This document shows, piece by piece, positions 61,233-64,000 of a stretch of 64,000 nt of DNA. The translations under genes and the position numbers were made by a program. Position 1 is the stretch's first letter. Every line of letters begins with the position of its first letter. The DNA is from Cupriavidus basilensis. Lineage in GTDB: Bacteria; Pseudomonadota; Gammaproteobacteria; Burkholderiales; Burkholderiaceae. The DNA lies in contig NZ_CP010536.1 of the NCBI RefSeq assembly GCF_000832305.1, forward strand, positions 4,216,001 to 4,280,000. Direction: 5' to 3'. The notes under the pieces are model-generated. The model ran no database searches and had not been told where the DNA came from. It saw only the letters and a list, made by a program, of their open reading frames with translations.

Positions 61233-62047
61233 GCACCAGCAGCGAACGCATCATCCTGACCATCGAAGACGGCGTGGCCGAGGTCAGGCTCAACCGGCCC
61301 GACAAGATGAACGCGCTCGACCCCGCCATGTTCGACGCGCTGATCGAGACCGGCCAGCGTCTCGCGCGCGAGCCGGACTTGCGCGCCGTTGTGCTGTCGG
61401 GCGCAGGCCGCGCATTTTGCGCCGGGCTCGATATGCAGAGCATGGCCGGGCTGGGCGATGGCCAGGGCGACGCCATCGCCGCGGGCCGCCTCGCGGCGCG
61501 CAGCCATGGCATCGCCAACCGCCCGCAGTTCGCCTGCATGGTGTGGCGCGAATTGCCGGTGCCGGTGATTGCCGCTGTGCACGGCGTGGCGTTCGGTGGC
61601 GGCTTGCAGGTCGCGCTCGGCGCGGACCTGCGCTATGTCACTGCGGACACGCGCATGTCGGTGATGGAGATCAAGTGGGGGCTGGTGCCCGACATGGCCG
61701 GCATGCTGCTGATGCGCGGCCTGGTGCGCCCCGACCGCCTGCGCGAGCTGATCTACAGCGGGCGCATCGTTACTGGTGAAGAAGCCTGCGCGCTGGGCCT
61801 GGCCACCGCCGTGGTGGACGACCCGCGCGCCGCCGCGCTAGCCACCGCGCGCGACATCGCCAACCGCAGCCCGGACGCAATCCGCGCCGCCAAGCGCTTG
61901 ATGCAGGTGAGCGAAGACGGCGATGGTGCCGCCATCCTGCTGGCCGAATCGGTCGAACAGGACCGGCTGATCGGCGGCGCCAACCAGCGCGAAGCCGTGA
62001 TCGCCAATATGGAAAAGCGGGCAGCGGCGTTCAAGCCGGCGTCGTAG
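61229..62047 (+). CDS. enoyl-CoA hydratase-family protein, possible dienoyl-CoA isomerase
   Basis: 272 residues. Oxyanion loops are GRAFCAGLDMQS and VHGVAFGGGLQVALGAD. The active-site segment is MEIKWGLVPDMAG: Glu and Asp with the same spacing as the catalytic pair of delta3,5-delta2,4-dienoyl-CoA isomerase (ECH1). The ATG overlaps the stop of the ligase gene (ATGA), so translation is coupled. With the reductase and the other crotonase it fits unsaturated acyl-CoA breakdown. Confidence 0.82.
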   Translation: MSTSSERIILTIEDGVAEVRLNRPDKMNALDPAMFDALIETGQRLAREPDLRAVVLSGAGRAFCAGLDMQSMAGLGDGQGDAIAAGRLAARSHGIANRPQFACMVWRELPVPVIAAVHGVAFGGGLQVALGADLRYVTADTRMSVMEIKWGLVPDMAGMLLMRGLVRPDRLRELIYSGRIVTGEEACALGLATAVVDDPRAAALATARDIANRSPDAIRAAKRLMQVSEDGDGAAILLAESVEQDRLIGGANQREAVIANMEKRAAAFKPAS

Positions 62048-62114
62048 TGTTGCGTGGCGCAGGCGCAGGCGCAGGCGGAGGTGCTTGGCGATCCGCGCCT
62101 TGCGTCCTGCGCGC

Positions 62115-62498
62115 TCAGGCGTGCCGACGCGTTCGCTGGCGCCGCATCCGGCGATAGAGCGCCACGTAGACCGTCAGGTTGAGCGCCAGCACCACGGCGC
62201 CAAGCCCCATCTGGATCTCGCGCGTGAGGCCCTCGGGATAGATCAGCGCCAGCACGTAGTGCTGCACAAAGTCCCCGCCATAGGCTTGCTGCCCCGCGCG
62301 CTGGCGCAGCGCATTTTCCAGCGGCGTGAGCGGGCAGATCCATCCGCTCCACTCCACCACCACGCCCCAGGCCGCTGCCGGCAGATGCAGCCAGGCCATG
62401 CGCGGCCAGCGCAACACCAGCAAACCGCCCAGCATGACGAAGACGATAAAGGCGAGGTGAACAAGGACGATCGCGTCCGCGAGCCACCCCGCCATCAT
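62115..62498 (-). CDS. DUF2784 membrane protein
   Basis: 127 residues with about three membrane helices and the DUF2784 signature WSGWICPLTPLENALR. Its ATG overlaps the LysR stop by four bases (ATGA), so it is co-translated with that regulator. Function unknown. Confidence 0.85.
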   Translation of the reverse strand: MMAGWLADAIVLVHLAFIVFVMLGGLLVLRWPRMAWLHLPAAAWGVVVEWSGWICPLTPLENALRQRAGQQAYGGDFVQHYVLALIYPEGLTREIQMGLGAVVLALNLTVYVALYRRMRRQRTRRHA

Positions 62499-63412
62499 CT
62501 TCCTTGCCGCCCGGTCCAGTAGCCCGGCACCGCGAACGCCGCCTTCAGGTGCTCGATAAAAAAGCGGATCTTTGCCGGCACCGGACGCTGCTGCGGGTAC
62601 ACCGCAAGGATGTCGTAATCCGGCAGCGCGTACTCATCCAGCACCGTGATCAGCTCCCCGCTCTCCAGCTGCGGCAGGATTTCCCAGGTGGAGCGCCAGC
62701 CCAGCCCCAGGCTCTCGCCCGTCCAGCGATGCAGCAACTCGCCGTCGTTGCAATCCAGGTTGCCATTGACGCGCACCGTCACCGTCTTGCCGTCCTGCTG
62801 GAAATACCAGCCGCGCTGCTGGCCTCCCTGCAGGTTGAACGCCAAGCAGTTGTGCTGCGCCAGGTCGTCCAGTGTCTGCGGCACGCCGTTGCGCGCGAAG
62901 TAAGCCGGCGTGCCGCACACCACCCGCTTGTTGGTCGCCAGCTTGATCGCGACAAAGTTCGGATCGATGGCCCCGCCGATGCGGATGCCCACGTCATAGC
63001 CCTCGCGCACGAGGTCCACCACGCGGTCGGTCAGGTTGAAGGAAATCTGCACCTCGGGGTTCGCCGCCAGGAACGCCGGGGCATGCGGCGCCACATGCTT
63101 GCGCCCGAACGCCGCCGGTGCCGACACGATCAGGTGGCCGGTCGCCTTGTGCTTGCCCTCGGCGATCAGCATCTCGGCCCGGTCCAGGTCCGCCAGGGCC
63201 TTCTTGCATTGCTCCATGAACGCCGCGCCTTGCTCCGTCACCACAATGCGCCGGGTCGAGCGGTGGAGCAGCTTCACGCCGATGCGCGCCTCCAGCGCAT
63301 TGATGCGGCGCCCGATCATCACCGGCGTCACCCCCTGCGTCAGCGCGGCCGCAGCCATGCTGCCGTGTTCGACAACGGCGATAAAGGCTTCGATCTGTTT
63401 TAGCTTGTCCAT
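62495..63412 (-). CDS. LysR-type transcriptional regulator
   Basis: 305 residues with the helix-turn-helix HGSMAAAALTQGVTPVMIGRRINALEAR and a LysR substrate-binding domain. ATG 63412 gives the normal MDKLKQIEAFIAVVEHGS start. The coupled DUF2784 gene may be a target or accessory. Effector unknown. Confidence 0.9.
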   Translation of the reverse strand: MDKLKQIEAFIAVVEHGSMAAAALTQGVTPVMIGRRINALEARIGVKLLHRSTRRIVVTEQGAAFMEQCKKALADLDRAEMLIAEGKHKATGHLIVSAPAAFGRKHVAPHAPAFLAANPEVQISFNLTDRVVDLVREGYDVGIRIGGAIDPNFVAIKLATNKRVVCGTPAYFARNGVPQTLDDLAQHNCLAFNLQGGQQRGWYFQQDGKTVTVRVNGNLDCNDGELLHRWTGESLGLGWRSTWEILPQLESGELITVLDEYALPDYDILAVYPQQRPVPAKIRFFIEHLKAAFAVPGYWTGRQGR

Positions 63413-63600
63413 GCTGTGTGTCTCCTGGGCGTCATTGTGGCGCATTTGGATGCGGCGGGCATGTGCTGGGGGCTATGGGGGCGATTCGGGTGGGGGTATG
63501 AGGAATGAGATATCCGGCGAGAGGCCCGGACCTGGAGTCTGCCCTCGGGCCATTCGTATCCGATCAGGCACTCGGGCGCCCGGACAATGCATCACTGCAC

Positions 63601-64000
63601 TCACCTGCCCGCACGCACCGCGGGCCGCCCGCGCGGCATCGTTTGCGCGCAGTGCCGTACCTCCTTGCTGAACTCGGCGCAGGCGTGGGTCATCAGGTCT
63701 TCCGATCGGTAGACGAGGAACACGCGGAACTCGGGTAGTTCGTCGCTGATCGGCAGTCGAATCAATGACGAAGCATCGAGCCGCAGCGGGCCGGTGCCGT
63801 CGAAGACAAAGTCGGACCACATGCTGATCAGGTCGGTGCGCGTGGCCAGCTGCAGGCCGAGCAGGTTGGAGGCGCTCTGCACCACGCGCTTGGGCATGTC
63901 GAGGCGGTGCAGCCGCATCACGCTGGCGAGCGGGCTGCCAGGGTCGTCGAGCGGGTCGAGGACGAGCCAGTCGGCATCGAGCAGCGGCCGCAGCCGGCGT
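63601..64000 (-). CDS. LysR-type regulator, C-terminal part (runs off the window)
   Basis: The reading frame is open to the window edge; the visible 133 residues are the effector-binding end of a LysR protein (LLDADWLVLDPLDD, then TRTDLISMW and FRVFLVYRSEDLMTHACAEFSKEV). The HTH lies outside. A distinct regulator from the one at 62495-63412. Confidence 0.8.
   Translation of the reverse strand, partial: RRLRPLLDADWLVLDPLDDPGSPLASVMRLHRLDMPKRVVQSASNLLGLQLATRTDLISMWSDFVFDGTGPLRLDASSLIRLPISDELPEFRVFLVYRSEDLMTHACAEFSKEVRHCAQTMPRGRPAVRAGR

Overview
The window looks like a chromosomal segment of a GC-rich (about 65 percent) betaproteobacterium of the Burkholderiales, most likely Cupriavidus or a close Ralstonia-type relative. 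This is inferred from protein style, codon use and gene content; nothing in the sequence names the organism.

Layout. 1-2.9 kb: end of a type II secretion operon (gspD tail, gspE, gspF). 3-5 kb: an opposing gene for a NYN-nuclease/LOTUS protein with a long repeat and a histone-H1-like tail. 5.2-8.8 kb: a fused indolepyruvate ferredoxin oxidoreductase. 9-11.2 kb: a PAAR-tipped metallopeptidase effector module whose toxin end and partner gene are clearly AT-richer. 11.3-14.5 kb: an epimerase/DUF4166/membrane operon next to a GbsR-type regulator, with two related palindromes. 14.6-22 kb: HD protein, acetyltransferase, VOC protein, three MFS transporters and a DODA-type dioxygenase. 22-28.8 kb: DUF3999/DUF2339 pair, tag glycosylase, a non-coding stretch with six GTATAC palindromes, and a small exported protein.

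29-32.7 kb: a 3.6-kb integrative element sits in the 3' end of tRNA-Ala(CGC), bounded by 55-bp perfect direct repeats. It carries a tyrosine integrase, a cold-shock/excalibur protein, a broken Mrr-type gene, a universal stress protein and a non-coding region rich in CAATGG repeats. It also supplies a substitute terminator for the tRNA.

32.7-43.5 kb: a thiosulfate-oxidation (Sox) locus, all on the minus strand: flavocytochrome c pair, soxR, soxC, soxD, a small cytochrome, soxY, soxZ, dsrE-like, soxA, soxX, soxW, soxB. SoxYZ carries the sulfur atoms, SoxAX loads them, SoxB hydrolyses sulfate off and SoxCD oxidises the sulfane sulfur. The flavocytochrome and small cytochromes feed electrons to the respiratory chain, and SoxR is the likely repressor.

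43.7-50 kb: housekeeping genes (dolP, diaA, yraN, rsmI, rlpA, an MBL hydrolase, an exonuclease, arsC). 50-57 kb: LysR/GNAT pair, then a divergent set of two M20-type amidohydrolases versus DctA and a GntR regulator. 57.8-62 kb: an acyl-CoA cluster (DECR2-like reductase, two crotonases, acyl-CoA ligase) that fits breakdown of unsaturated acyl-CoAs. The window ends with LysR genes.
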